DNA from: Thermodesulfobium acidiphilum | GTDB taxonomy: Bacteria; Thermodesulfobiota; Thermodesulfobiia; Thermodesulfobiales; Thermodesulfobiaceae | NCBI RefSeq assembly: GCF_003057965.1 | Contig: NZ_CP020921.1 | Span: forward strand, 1,499,001-1,563,000 | Length of the DNA stretch: 64,000 bases | Direction: 5' to 3' | Shown here: piece by piece, positions 53,539-62,652 of the stretch | Layout: each line of letters opens with the position of its first letter | How positions within the stretch are numbered: position 1 is the stretch's first letter | Notes under the pieces: generated by a model | The model's input: only the letters and a program-made list of their open reading frames with translations | Told to the model about the DNA's origin: nothing | The model's database searches: none | Made by a program: the position numbers and the translations under genes

Positions 53539-54798
53539 TTACACCTCCATTGGAGGAATCGTAAAGACTGGATTACGATTCTCAAGATAGTTATCATTTA
53601 CGAAAGGTGAACCAAAACCATATTTATCTGCGCACATCATAACAGTATCAAATACCTCAGGTCTGAATATGAGCCTTGTTGGTTTAACGCCTTGTTGAAT
53701 GATAGAACGAATTACTGTGCCAGAAAACTTTTGTTTTTGTTTTTTGTGCCCATCAAATCCTTCATAAACGATCCCAGCGCAAACTGGACAATAATACCAT
53801 TCTTTAGTTAGAACAGACTTAATGCCCAGATCTGGTAGACCTTTGAAGATCTCATGAGCACCATAGGTTGGATAATAATCACCAACGCCGGCGTGATCGC
53901 GGCCAAACATATGATGAGTACATCCAAGGTTTTTACGAACTATTGCGTGAAATACTGCTTCTCTAGGCCCTGCATACCTCATATCCCAGAGAATCATTGA
54001 CGTCATATGAACGTCTTCTCTAAAGTATCCATACTCTCTGAGAGCTGCTTGGCCAAGAACTATGCATTCGTCTATATAATCGCCCTTTCTCTTCTCTCCA
54101 ACCACGCAAGAAACTAACACTGCATCTGCATTAGCAGCAAACCATGCACCCTTCATTAGCCACTCGTGACCTGTGTGGGGAACGTTTCTGGTTTGATGGG
54201 CTACTACTTTCGTCCAACCATTTTTCATAAATTGCATTCTTGATTCAGCCGGTGGGAACCAGAAGCGATCAAAGGGTGGATTGAAAACTGGAGGATTGAT
54301 AAGGGTAATTTTGCCTCCCAAAAACTTAGCTTTGTAATCGTAAGTTCTCTTTACGCCAGGATGCTTTTCATCATCTGTTCCATAAACATGTTTAGCCATA
54401 GCAATCTTGTCATAAACAAACATCTCTTCAACATCAAAAATTGCTAAAGGCTGTTCTTTATAGGTGAAAAGTACGCTATCACCCTTGGATATTCCATACT
54501 TCTCTATTTCTTCTTCTGACATGTCAAAAACAATTGGTATAGACCAAACGTATCCATTAGCTAATGTCATGTTATGAACTACGCTGTCTACATCTTTTGC
54601 ACCCATAAAGCCTTCAAGCGGAGAAAAGAACCCATAAGCTATGCTTATGCACTCCCTAGCAATTTGCCCTCTAACCGGAATTCTTGCCTTTGCATTTTTT
54701 GCAAGTTCTTTCGCCTTTTCCTTATCCTCGACAACCCTATAAACAAGCTTGCCGCCATGAGGAGAAAGCGTGTTGTCTACTGCCACATGTTGACTCAA
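53539..54798 (-). CDS. sat: Sulfate adenylyltransferase
   Basis: 419 aa, homo-oligomeric ATP sulfurylase that makes APS and pyrophosphate. Signature VVAHQTRNVPHTGHEWLMKG (the substrate-binding Q-T-R-N and H-x-G-H), GRDHAGVGDYY, and a zinc-like CPVCAG. TTG start at 54798 with AAAGGGGGT upstream. First committed step of sulfate respiration. Confidence 0.97.
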   Translation of the reverse strand: MSQHVAVDNTLSPHGGKLVYRVVEDKEKAKELAKNAKARIPVRGQIARECISIAYGFFSPLEGFMGAKDVDSVVHNMTLANGYVWSIPIVFDMSEEEIEKYGISKGDSVLFTYKEQPLAIFDVEEMFVYDKIAMAKHVYGTDDEKHPGVKRTYDYKAKFLGGKITLINPPVFNPPFDRFWFPPAESRMQFMKNGWTKVVAHQTRNVPHTGHEWLMKGAWFAANADAVLVSCVVGEKRKGDYIDECIVLGQAALREYGYFREDVHMTSMILWDMRYAGPREAVFHAIVRKNLGCTHHMFGRDHAGVGDYYPTYGAHEIFKGLPDLGIKSVLTKEWYYCPVCAGIVYEGFDGHKKQKQKFSGTVIRSIIQQGVKPTRLIFRPEVFDTVMMCADKYGFGSPFVNDNYLENRNPVFTIPPMEV

Positions 54799-54837
54799 TG
54801 CCTTTTACCCCCTTTAGAGTAATTTATATAGTATTTT

Positions 54838-55488
54838 TTAAACGACTGGATTAAGCTGAACAAGAATCTTTCTATATATTGCATTAATATCACCCGTACC
54901 CTGAACTACCCTTAATATGCCTTTATTTTTATAGTATTCTATTAAAGGTTCCGTAGATTTCTGGTATACCTCAAGTCTTTTCTTAATGGTTTCTTCGTTA
55001 TCATCTGCACGTTGATATAGTTCTCCCCCACAAACGTCACATTTTCCCTCAACTTTTGGAGGAGAAAAATAGATGTTATACATTTGACCACATGATTTAC
55101 ACGTTCTTCTCCCTGTTAATCGCTTCATGAGATCTTCAAATGGGACATCTAATACGAGCGCCACGTCTAGAGGTTTGCCCAAATCACCAAGAAGAGAATC
55201 TAACTCTTTAGCCTGTGAAACATTTCTTGGAAAACCGTCTAAAATAAAGCCGTTTTCTGTATCAGCTTCTTGAAGCCTTTCCTTTATAAGGCCTATTACT
55301 ACGCTATCTGGAACAAGTTCACCCTTATCCATATAGCTTTTAGCTTCCTTGCCCAGAGGTGTACCATCCGCCACTGCTTTTCTTAACATATCCCCTGTTG
55401 AAATCTGTGGTATCTTTAACTGCTCCACTAACATCTTCGCCTGCGTTCCTTTTCCAGCCCCTGGTGCACCTAAAAATACTAATCTCAT
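54838..55488 (-). CDS. adk: Adenylate kinase with zinc-type LID
   Basis: 216 aa. P-loop [23 protein letters not shown] cysteines [12 protein letters not shown]...CDVCGG binding zinc, [13 protein letters not shown]. Converts the AMP from APS reduction and ATP to ADP, so its place at the head of the sulfate operon makes sense: activation of sulfate consumes two phosphate bonds. ATG after AAAGGAGTGG. Confidence 0.96.
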   Translation of the reverse strand: MRLVFLGAPGAGKGTQAKMLVEQLKIPQISTGDMLRKAVADGTPLGKEAKSYMDKGELVPDSVVIGLIKERLQEADTENGFILDGFPRNVSQAKELDSLLGDLGKPLDVALVLDVPFEDLMKRLTGRRTCKSCGQMYNIYFSPPKVEGKCDVCGGELYQRADDNEETIKKRLEVYQKSTEPLIEYYKNKGILRVVQGTGDINAIYRKILVQLNPVV

Positions 55489-55871
55489 TAAATTGCCCCA
55501 CTCCTTTCATATACTCTTTATCCCTAAGTATTCTCTAAACCCTATTCCTTGAAAATATATCTATAGATTTTTCTAATAGATTCATACACATCATTTATAT
55601 CTTACTTTATAAAACTATTTTTTACAATAGCATTAATAATTTTTTTATATAAGTTTTACTTATGCGAATATAAGAGATATTTATTTCTATTCTTTCTTCA
55701 ACCACCCTTTTTACCCTGCACAATTAAATTATATATTCAAAATAATAAAAAGGTTCAAAATTGCCAGATAATACTTTAAAAATATAAAATCAGTTTGATT
55801 TATCTATTTAAACAAGTTTTAGAAGCATTTGAAAAATTTATTAATTACATTTGAATTTTTTTATAAATTAG
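55489..55871 (-). promoter_or_regulatory. Leader and promoter region of the adk-sat-apr-qmo operon
   Basis: 383 bases without a gene. On the minus strand TTGAAC (55758-55753) and TATATA (55735-55730) with 17-base spacing give a fair promoter, leaving an untranslated leader of about 230 bases before adk. No known riboswitch recognised. Such a long leader could hold regulatory RNA. Confidence 0.55.
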
Positions 55872-57134
55872 CTAAATTTCTTCTCTTAAGTCAAAAACTC
55901 TCTTAGTTTTCTTCTCGCTTCTTGGCAAACCCCCAAATGCCAATAGTTCAACATCAAAAGTGACACCTGCTCTATCCTTTATCCTTCTTGATATCTTTTT
56001 CGATAAGTTTATGTTATCTGGTTCTTTACACTCAACCTTCAAAATAGCTCTATCTTTACCCTCAAATCTATCCAAAATTATCTGGTATTCAGAAAACAAT
56101 TCTTCAAATTCTCTTAAAACTACTTCTATTTGCGCAGGAAAGCAGTTTACACCCTTTATCTTAAACATATCATCAGACCTTCCAGTTAACCTTTCTATTC
56201 TTGGATATTTCAAGCCGCATTCACACAATTCATGATTTATTGAAGTGATGTCTCTAGTCCTAAATCTAAGAAGCGGAGCACCTTCTTTTTTGAAAGTAGT
56301 GATTACCAGTTCACCCCTTACCCCATCAGGCAACACTTCTAAAGTATCAGGATCTATTACTTCGAAATACATAAAGTCATCAAATACATGAATTCCGTTA
56401 TGATATTTACAATCAAGGCCAATACCAGGCCCGTAAATTTCAGTAAGACCATATATATCAAATGATTCAATATTCAAAAGTTCTTCAATTCTCTTTCTCA
56501 TACGATCCCCCCATCTTTCCGAACCTATTATTCCAATTTTTAAGGATATTTTCTCTCTTAACCCTCTTCTTTCTATCTCTTCTCCTAATAATAGAGCATA
56601 AGAAGAAGTTGAAGTAAGAACTGTAGATTTTAAGTTTAGCATCATTTCTATCTGTCTATCAGTATTTCCTGGACCAGTTGGTATTGTCATAGCACCTAAT
56701 AATTCAGCTCCCAGTTGAAATCCTATACCAGCAGTCCATAAACCATATCCTGGTGTAATCTGAACTCTGTCATTTGGCTTTACCCCCGCTATTTCATAGC
56801 ACCTCTTCATCATAATTTTCCAATCATCAATGTCTTTCTGAGTATATGGTATTATGACTGGTTTGCCAGTAGTTCCGGACGAAGAGTGTATCCTAACTAT
56901 TTTCTCTTCAGGGCAGGCAAGCATCCCCAAAGGATATGCATCTCTTAAATCCTCTTTTGTTGTAAACGGCAATTTAGAAAAGTCATTCATCGATTTAAAA
57001 TCATTCACGTCAAATCCTATTTCTCTAAACTTCTTTTTGTAAAAAGGGCTATTTTCTGCAATATTTTTCAAAAAACTTTTAATTTTTGCAAAGCTTGGAT
57101 TCTCAACGCTCAACTCCCTTTCTTCTACTCTCAT
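55872..57134 (-). CDS. Phenylacetate-CoA ligase-like enzyme (PaaK family)
   Basis: 420 aa from ATG 57134 after GAGGAGG; longer start at 57158 has none. Adenylation motifs: IHSSSGTTGKPVIIPYT, FDIYGLTEIYGPGIGLDCK, GELVITTFKKEGAPLLRFRTRDIT, LTGRSDDMFKIKGVNCFP. Forms aryl- or acyl-CoA through an adenylate. Anaerobes often hold such genes next to indolepyruvate oxidoreductases, not seen here. Substrate uncertain. Confidence 0.9.
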   Translation of the reverse strand: MRVEERELSVENPSFAKIKSFLKNIAENSPFYKKKFREIGFDVNDFKSMNDFSKLPFTTKEDLRDAYPLGMLACPEEKIVRIHSSSGTTGKPVIIPYTQKDIDDWKIMMKRCYEIAGVKPNDRVQITPGYGLWTAGIGFQLGAELLGAMTIPTGPGNTDRQIEMMLNLKSTVLTSTSSYALLLGEEIERRGLREKISLKIGIIGSERWGDRMRKRIEELLNIESFDIYGLTEIYGPGIGLDCKYHNGIHVFDDFMYFEVIDPDTLEVLPDGVRGELVITTFKKEGAPLLRFRTRDITSINHELCECGLKYPRIERLTGRSDDMFKIKGVNCFPAQIEVVLREFEELFSEYQIILDRFEGKDRAILKVECKEPDNINLSKKISRRIKDRAGVTFDVELLAFGGLPRSEKKTKRVFDLREEI

Positions 57135-57227
57135 ATTTCCTCCTCTTTCTTCTCTCAAGGTTAATGATAGAATTTAAAGATATTTAGTCAGATATGTCAA
57201 TAGATAAAATTTTAAGGAGGTACAAAC

Positions 57228-59009
57228 TTGGAAAACAATAAAATCGAAATTCCCAAAAGAACTAAAATTGACAACAATTATAAATGGTCAATAGAAGATC
57301 TATATATATCTAGAGAAGCATTTGATTCTGATTTTAAAAAGGTAAAGAAATTTATTCAAGAAATTAAGAATTACCAAAATGGTTTAAAGAATAAAGAAAA
57401 AATTTTAGAATGTTTAAAATTTAGAGATGAAATTTCAAAAACTTTAGATAGATTATATACTTATGCACATATGAAATTCGATGAGGATTCATCTGTAGAA
57501 GAATCTCAAATAATGCTCTCCAACGTCCAATGGCTTTCGCAAAGCTTTGAGGAATCGATTGCTTTTATAGAACCTGAATTAATATCCTTAGGTAAAGAAT
57601 TTTTAAATGAAATTTCTTTAGATCCTGTTTTTGAAGATTATAATTTTGAAATAATTAATCTAATCAGACAAATCCCGCACACTTTAAGTCAAAATGAAGA
57701 AAAGTTACTAGCAAAAACTTCTCTTCTTGCATTTTCCCCTTCCAATATCTATCATCACCTAACTATCAGCGATTTTGAATTTCCTGAAGCATTCGATTCA
57801 AACAACAAATTATATCCAGTAACACAGGGAACATACTCTTTATATGTACATAGCAAAGATAGAATTTTAAGGGGAAGCGCATATAAATCACTTTTTGGAA
57901 CTTATAAAAAACATCAAAATATGCTTGCTTCCAATTTAGATATGTCATTTAAATTCTTAAATTTTTACTCATCAGTAAGAAGGTATGAGTCCTCAATAGA
58001 CTATTCATTGTTTTCAGATAACGTAAGCAAAGATTTTTATAAAAATCTAATAAATATTGTGAAATCAAATCTACAACCTCTTCATTCATATATAAAATTA
58101 AAATCAAAAATTTTAGGTTTGGAAAGGGTCAGACTTTTTGATCTTAACGTTTCATTGTTTCATTTCGAAAAGGATATTAGCTTCCTAGATTCAAAAGAAA
58201 TTATAATAAACTCTCTCATGCCTCTTGGCAAAGAGTATATTGATTTAGTCCAAAAAGCTTTCATTGAAAGATGGATAGATGTTTATGAAAACAAAAATAA
58301 AACCTCAGGTGCATATTCCACCTCCTGTTATGATGTGCATCCGTACATACTCCTTAATTATCACGGAAAGTTAGAAGATGTTTTTACTCTTGTACACGAA
58401 CTAGGTCACGCGATTCACAGCGCCCTGTCAAACAAAAATCAACCATACTCAAAATCTTCCTATAGTATTATCTCTGCAGAAATTGCATCTATTACAAATG
58501 AAATGTTACTTCTGGAATATCTATTAAAAAATGCTTTAGATGAAACTGAGAAAAAATTTTTCTTAAATAAATTTTTAGAAAATACCAGGACCACTTTATA
58601 TAGACAAATACAGTTTGCAGAGTTTGAAATGAAATTATCTGAACTAGTAGATAATTCTCAACCTTTAACCGCACAAAGTCTTAATAGTATATATGACAAT
58701 TTAAATAGAGAATATTATGGCGAATTGTTTGAAACTGATGAATACTCTGGAGTTGAATGGTCAAGAATACCTCATTTTTATAGTCCATTTTATGTATATA
58801 AATATGCAACAGGCTTTTCTTGCGCAAATTATTTTGCACAAAGGATTTTAAATAAAGATATAACAAGTTATATAAAGTTTTTAAAATCTGGCGGATCAAA
58901 TTTTCCTTTAGAATTATTAAAATCTACAGGATTAGAACTTGAAAGCCTTGAATCGGTAGAATTTACAATAAAGAAATTTAAAGAGAGGCTTAAAGAAATT
59001 TATATTTAA
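57228..59009 (+). CDS. pepF: Oligoendopeptidase F (M3 family)
   Basis: 593 aa, TTG start after AAGGAGG. Zinc site HELGH with H390, E391 and H394 in FTLVHELGHAIHSALSNKNQP, and the downstream glutamate region SAEIASITNEMLLLEYLL. Cytosolic hydrolysis of 7-17 residue peptides. Single-gene unit, divergent from paaK-like. Confidence 0.95.
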   Translation: MENNKIEIPKRTKIDNNYKWSIEDLYISREAFDSDFKKVKKFIQEIKNYQNGLKNKEKILECLKFRDEISKTLDRLYTYAHMKFDEDSSVEESQIMLSNVQWLSQSFEESIAFIEPELISLGKEFLNEISLDPVFEDYNFEIINLIRQIPHTLSQNEEKLLAKTSLLAFSPSNIYHHLTISDFEFPEAFDSNNKLYPVTQGTYSLYVHSKDRILRGSAYKSLFGTYKKHQNMLASNLDMSFKFLNFYSSVRRYESSIDYSLFSDNVSKDFYKNLINIVKSNLQPLHSYIKLKSKILGLERVRLFDLNVSLFHFEKDISFLDSKEIIINSLMPLGKEYIDLVQKAFIERWIDVYENKNKTSGAYSTSCYDVHPYILLNYHGKLEDVFTLVHELGHAIHSALSNKNQPYSKSSYSIISAEIASITNEMLLLEYLLKNALDETEKKFFLNKFLENTRTTLYRQIQFAEFEMKLSELVDNSQPLTAQSLNSIYDNLNREYYGELFETDEYSGVEWSRIPHFYSPFYVYKYATGFSCANYFAQRILNKDITSYIKFLKSGGSNFPLELLKSTGLELESLESVEFTIKKFKERLKEIYI

Positions 59010-59130
59010 TTAATTAAATAATATAAGTATGTAATATATTAGGTAATATAAAATAAAAATATTGTTCAGAACCAAACAAACAACTTTTCTCGTGCTATTT
59101 ATTTATTAATTAAAAAACTAAATTGATTTT

Positions 59131-59682
59131 TTAAGCAATTCTATACTTTTTTATCCCTTCTTCATAGAGATTTTTACCCTTTGTATCTATTACGACAATC
59201 ACCGGAAAATTTTTTACCTCAAGTCTTCTTATAGCCTCAGGACCAAGATCCTCAAAAGCAATAATTTCAGATTTAACAATACATTTAGAAATAAGGGCAC
59301 CAACGCCGCCAGTTGCAGCAAAATATATTGCTTTATTTTTAATAATAGATTGTATGACCTCGTTAGATCTATTCCCCTTGCCTATCATCCCCTTTAAACC
59401 TAAATCAAGTAAACGAGGAGTATACTTGTCCATCCTATAACTTGTAGTAGGACCTGCAGATCCTATCACATAACCAGGCCTTGCAGGAGTAGGTCCAACA
59501 TAATATATGAAGCTGCCATTAATTTCAAAGGGCAAATCTTTCCCACTATCAAGCGCTTCTATCATTCTTTTATGTGCTGAATCCCTTGCTGTATATATAA
59601 TACCGTTTAGATACACCCTATCACCAATGTTTAAACTTTCTAAAATATTATCCTTTACTGGAACATTTAAATTAAATTCCAT
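59131..59682 (-). CDS. Fumarate hydratase class I beta (C-terminal) subunit
   Basis: 183 aa. Family pattern: LNIGDRVYLNGIIYTARDSAHKRM, YYVGPTPARPGYVIGSAGPTTSYRMDKY, MIGKGNRS, YFAATGGVGALISKCI. Half of a two-subunit Fe-S fumarase or tartrate dehydratase; the alpha subunit is not in this window. 2 bases after hemerythrin, so cotranscribed. Confidence 0.9.
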   Translation of the reverse strand: MEFNLNVPVKDNILESLNIGDRVYLNGIIYTARDSAHKRMIEALDSGKDLPFEINGSFIYYVGPTPARPGYVIGSAGPTTSYRMDKYTPRLLDLGLKGMIGKGNRSNEVIQSIIKNKAIYFAATGGVGALISKCIVKSEIIAFEDLGPEAIRRLEVKNFPVIVVIDTKGKNLYEEGIKKYRIA

Positions 59683-59683
59683 A

Positions 59684-60094
59684 CTAACGCACCTTCTCTT
59701 TCAAAAAAGCTCCAGCTTTTTTGTCAACTTTCATTATATGATTAACCAACCAATCTACTAGGTTTTTACTTAATTTCATCGTAAGAGAAATTGATGGGCC
59801 ATTTTGCTCAAAATCTTTTTTTAACTCTCCTACATAACTAACAAAATATTTGTGTTGTTCAATTTGCTCATTTAAACCCGGATAATTATATTGTTTCATA
59901 TATTTTTCCTCAGAATTAAAGTGTTCTACAACGTAATCTGACAAAAAGTTTAATGTCTCACCTATTTCTTGTTTCCCTTTACCAGGATTACAAGCATCTA
60001 AAAGCTTATTTACTCTGTTTATAAGTTCTTTGTGTTGATCGCCAATTTCTTTAAATCCAGAACTTAAATCATCGCTCCACTGAACTAATGGCAT
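59684..60094 (-). CDS. Bacteriohemerythrin
   Basis: 136 aa four-helix protein. Iron ligands: GDQHKEL, EHFNSEEKYM, EQHKYF and VNHIMKVDKK, i.e. the H...HxxxE...HxxxH...HxxxxD pattern. Binds O2 (or NO) at a di-iron centre, useful in an anaerobe under oxygen stress. First gene of a two-gene unit with fumarase beta, an enzyme with an oxygen-sensitive cluster. Confidence 0.92.
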   Translation of the reverse strand: MPLVQWSDDLSSGFKEIGDQHKELINRVNKLLDACNPGKGKQEIGETLNFLSDYVVEHFNSEEKYMKQYNYPGLNEQIEQHKYFVSYVGELKKDFEQNGPSISLTMKLSKNLVDWLVNHIMKVDKKAGAFLKEKVR

Positions 60095-60168
60095 AATGTC
60101 ACCTCTTAATATTAATAATCAAAATTATATTTTATATTCCTAAAATTAAAAAAATCAAACAAGTAAAA

Positions 60169-60200
60169 GGAGCTTATGGTTATTTTAAATCATAAGCTCC
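60169..60200 (-). terminator. Terminator of the Mrp-NifX operon
   Basis: 10-bp stem (60169-60178 with 60191-60200), then TTTT on the minus strand. Confidence 0.8.
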
Positions 60201-60224
60201 CATATGCACAATATAATATTTGCT

Positions 60225-60581
60225 CTAACCCATTCCAAACTGATTTGGATCTTTTAGTTCTTGTAACTTGCCTTCTAAAAATAACTTTAGAGCTAATTTA
60301 ACGTCTTTTTCATCGGTAGAATAAATTTTTATATTTTGTGATCTTAATAGGTCAAACGCCTTAGGCCCAATATTCTTTGAGATTATAATATCTACGTTTG
60401 CATTTACAACTGTTTGTGCTGCCTGTAAACCTGCACCTTGAGGAGCTTTTAGGTTTTGAACGTTTTCGTATTGTTCCCACGTTTCTCTTTCAGTATCATA
60501 AACAAAGAAAAACTTTGATCTTCCAAAGCTCTCGTCCATAATCATCTTCTCATTATCAAAAACCGCAAACGCTATTCTCAT
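60225..60581 (-). CDS. NifX/NifB-C-terminal-like cofactor-binding protein
   Basis: 118 aa. Dinitrogenase iron-molybdenum cofactor-domain features: RIAFAVFDNEKMIMDESFGRSKFFFVYD, QGAGLQAAQTVV and IISKNIGPKAFDLL. In organisms without nitrogenase such proteins bind Fe-S or molybdenum-type cofactors. 7 bases after the Mrp fusion. No nif genes are seen. Confidence 0.88.
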   Translation of the reverse strand: MRIAFAVFDNEKMIMDESFGRSKFFFVYDTERETWEQYENVQNLKAPQGAGLQAAQTVVNANVDIIISKNIGPKAFDLLRSQNIKIYSTDEKDVKLALKLFLEGKLQELKDPNQFGMG

Positions 60582-60588
60582 TTTTCAA

Positions 60589-61788
60589 CTAATGCTTGCA
60601 CTCATGGCCTTTGCCATGCTCATGATCACAAGAGTTTTTACCTATAACCAATCTATTATTTAAATAAGCATCTACCACTTCTCTTAAAGTTCCACCAGAT
60701 ACACCCGTAATTACCTCGATACCATTTTGTCTCATTAAATTTTGAGCCATAGGGCCCATCCCGCCTGTCAAAACTACGTTAACTTTTTGTTGAGCAAGCC
60801 AATTGGGTATCACACCTGGAGCATGCGGGGGTGGTGTAAGATATTCTTCCTTTACAATTTTCCCATCTTCCACATCCACTACTCCAAAAACTTCACAATG
60901 ACCAAAATGAGCGCATAACTCTCCTTGTGCCATAGGTATAGCAATCCTCATAAAACTTTCTCCTCCTTTATTTCGTTCATTTATAGATAATTTATTAATA
61001 ATTTTGTCAACTATATCATCCATAATATTCTTTATATTCCCATCATATTTATCTAAAAGATTCCCTTCATCGCTTTCCTCAACAACCTTTGGGTCGATAG
61101 GAATTTTACCCAAAAAGTCTATTTTATATTGTTTGGAAAGCTCATCTCCGCCGCCTGACTTAAATATATTATGAACAGCCCCACAATTTGGGCATACAAA
61201 ACCGCTCATATTTTCAATAACTCCAAGAACGTCAATGCCCACTTGTTTACAAAAAGTTAAAGATTTTCTCACATCTGCAAGAGAAACTTTTTGGGGTGTA
61301 GTTACAATTAAAGCTTTACAATCTGGAATTGTTTGTGCAATAGTTAAAGGCTCGTCGCCAGTTCCCGGCGGACTGTCGATTATAAGATAATCTAAATCTC
61401 CCCAATCAACATCAGACAAGAACTGTTTTATAATGCCTATTTTTATAGGACCTCTCCATATTATTGCATCGTCTGGATTTTCAAGTAAAAACTGAACAGA
61501 AACTACTTTAAGATTTTTACTCCAAAGAACTGGCTTCAACATTTCACCAGATGGATAAATCCTTTGCCAAACTATGCCCATTATTGTGCCTATACTTGGT
61601 CCGTGTACATCTACATCCAAAAGGCCAACTTTATATCCTCTATTAGAAAGAAAAACTGCCAAATTAGCAGCAACTGTGCTCTTTCCTACTCCACCTTTGC
61701 CGCTCATAACCATAATTTTATTAGGAACTTTTTTTAAAAAATCCTCCATCTTTTTAAGCTTTTCTTCGTTTTTATCCTTATCTACCAA
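60589..61788 (-). CDS. Mrp/NBP35-type ATPase fused to a NifX-like domain
   Basis: 399 aa. N-terminal P-loop MSGKGGVGKSTVAANLA with DVDVHGPS, IDSPPGTGDEP and the cluster-binding CPNC. From about residue 280 a NifX-like domain (MRIAIPMAQGELCAHFGHCE) follows, ending with a His-rich tail CDHEHGKGHECKH. A strong ribosome site AGGAGGA at 60961-60967 precedes ATG 60951 inside the gene, so the C-terminal domain may also be made alone. Likely Fe-S cluster carrier. Confidence 0.93.
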   Translation of the reverse strand: MVDKDKNEEKLKKMEDFLKKVPNKIMVMSGKGGVGKSTVAANLAVFLSNRGYKVGLLDVDVHGPSIGTIMGIVWQRIYPSGEMLKPVLWSKNLKVVSVQFLLENPDDAIIWRGPIKIGIIKQFLSDVDWGDLDYLIIDSPPGTGDEPLTIAQTIPDCKALIVTTPQKVSLADVRKSLTFCKQVGIDVLGVIENMSGFVCPNCGAVHNIFKSGGGDELSKQYKIDFLGKIPIDPKVVEESDEGNLLDKYDGNIKNIMDDIVDKIINKLSINERNKGGESFMRIAIPMAQGELCAHFGHCEVFGVVDVEDGKIVKEEYLTPPPHAPGVIPNWLAQQKVNVVLTGGMGPMAQNLMRQNGIEVITGVSGGTLREVVDAYLNNRLVIGKNSCDHEHGKGHECKH

Positions 61789-61791
61789 AAT

Positions 61792-62181
61792 CTAATCCTC
61801 CATTACGTTATTTTTAAATCTAATACATTTTTTTATTTCTTTTTTCCAACACATTTTACATCCTCTTCTACAAGCTTTATCCGGATCTAAAATCTTATAA
61901 TTGCCGCCAGATATTACAAAAGGCCTTCCAAACCATATAGACTGAGCAACTTTAACTCTTGCTGATTTTAATATTCTGCAAAAAGTCGGTGCCGATACCT
62001 GCATACTTCTTGCTGCTTCCTGAAAATCATAGTTTTCCAGATCTACCAACCTTAAAGCCTCAACTTCTTCATAAGTCAAAACGTTTGCCATCTCAAGGCA
62101 AGAAGATTGGCAATCTACAGGCTTGAAGCATTTTATAGCAGGCACACAAAATAGCCTTCTTTCTTTCGGTGGTCTTGCTAC
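61792..62181 (-). CDS. DUF134 family putative regulator
   Basis: 129 aa if begun at GTA 62181. The GTG at 62145 would cut off ARPPKERRLFC, which matches the family opening M(A/P)RPxKxRxVC. AGGAGG lies 7 bases before the GTA (an ATA occurs at 62187). No ATG, GTG or TTG is available there. Core: a helix-turn-helix LTYEEVEALRLVDLENYDFQ and VSAPTFCRILKSARVKV, then CRRGCKMCW. Usually found with Mrp and NifX-like genes, as here. Confidence 0.85.
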   Translation of the reverse strand, partial: VARPPKERRLFCVPAIKCFKPVDCQSSCLEMANVLTYEEVEALRLVDLENYDFQEAARSMQVSAPTFCRILKSARVKVAQSIWFGRPFVISGGNYKILDPDKACRRGCKMCWKKEIKKCIRFKNNVMED

Positions 62182-62197
62182 TTTTATTCCTCCTAAT

Positions 62198-62223
62198 TTA
62201 TTATGAAATATATTTCATAATAA
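62198..62223. promoter_or_regulatory. 26-bp perfect palindrome upstream of the DUF134-Mrp operon
   Basis: Each half reads TTATTATGAAATA; centre between 62210 and 62211. It sits 10-11 bases before the putative DUF134 start, overlapping the likely promoter, and could be an operator for DUF134 itself. Confidence 0.75.
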
Positions 62224-62272
62224 TACAAAAAAAAATTATGTCAAGTATCAATCAAATCAGTTAAGGAAACTC

Positions 62273-62535
62273 TCAAAGTATTGTTAGCTGGGATGACCAT
62301 TTGATAGCCTCCATATATGCCATTATCACATCATCAAAATTTAATTTCAATTGCTCCGATAATTTTAAGAATTTATCTACTTCTGTTTTTTCATAAGAGA
62401 TAACGAGTTCTAAAACTTGAAAATAGATATTTTTTCCCATCAAAGCATCCTTATACAAGAGTATTAATGAAGTTTGTATGCTTTAACTTTCATATTTTTA
62501 TTGAATATTGGATGTCTCGCTACAACAACATCCAC
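62273..62535 (-). pseudogene. Remnant of an EAL-HDOD (YuxH-like) gene
   Basis: GTG 62535, with GGAGGG before it, opens MDVVVARHPIFNKNMKVKAY, the classic N-terminus of EAL-HDOD proteins, then stops at 62464 after 23 codons. In another frame, 62458-62273 reads DALMGKNIYFQVLELVISYE...AYMEAIKWSSQ, the classic C-terminus. The roughly 300 residues between are gone, so an internal deletion with frameshift has destroyed the gene. The intact version would be a c-di-GMP-related signalling protein. Confidence 0.75.
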
Positions 62536-62652
62536 TTTTTCCCTCCAAAATAAATGGCATTTTCTACTTAAAAAATATTCTAAATTTAATATTTAAAAGT
62601 ATATAAGGAATAAATAAAAAAAATCAAGTGATAAATTAAAAAAGAAAACAAA

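Noticed and set aside
60225-61788. NifX-like proteins as evidence of nitrogen fixation
   Set aside because: No nitrogenase structural or nifB/E/N genes are near; such domains occur widely in Fe-S carrier operons of anaerobes.
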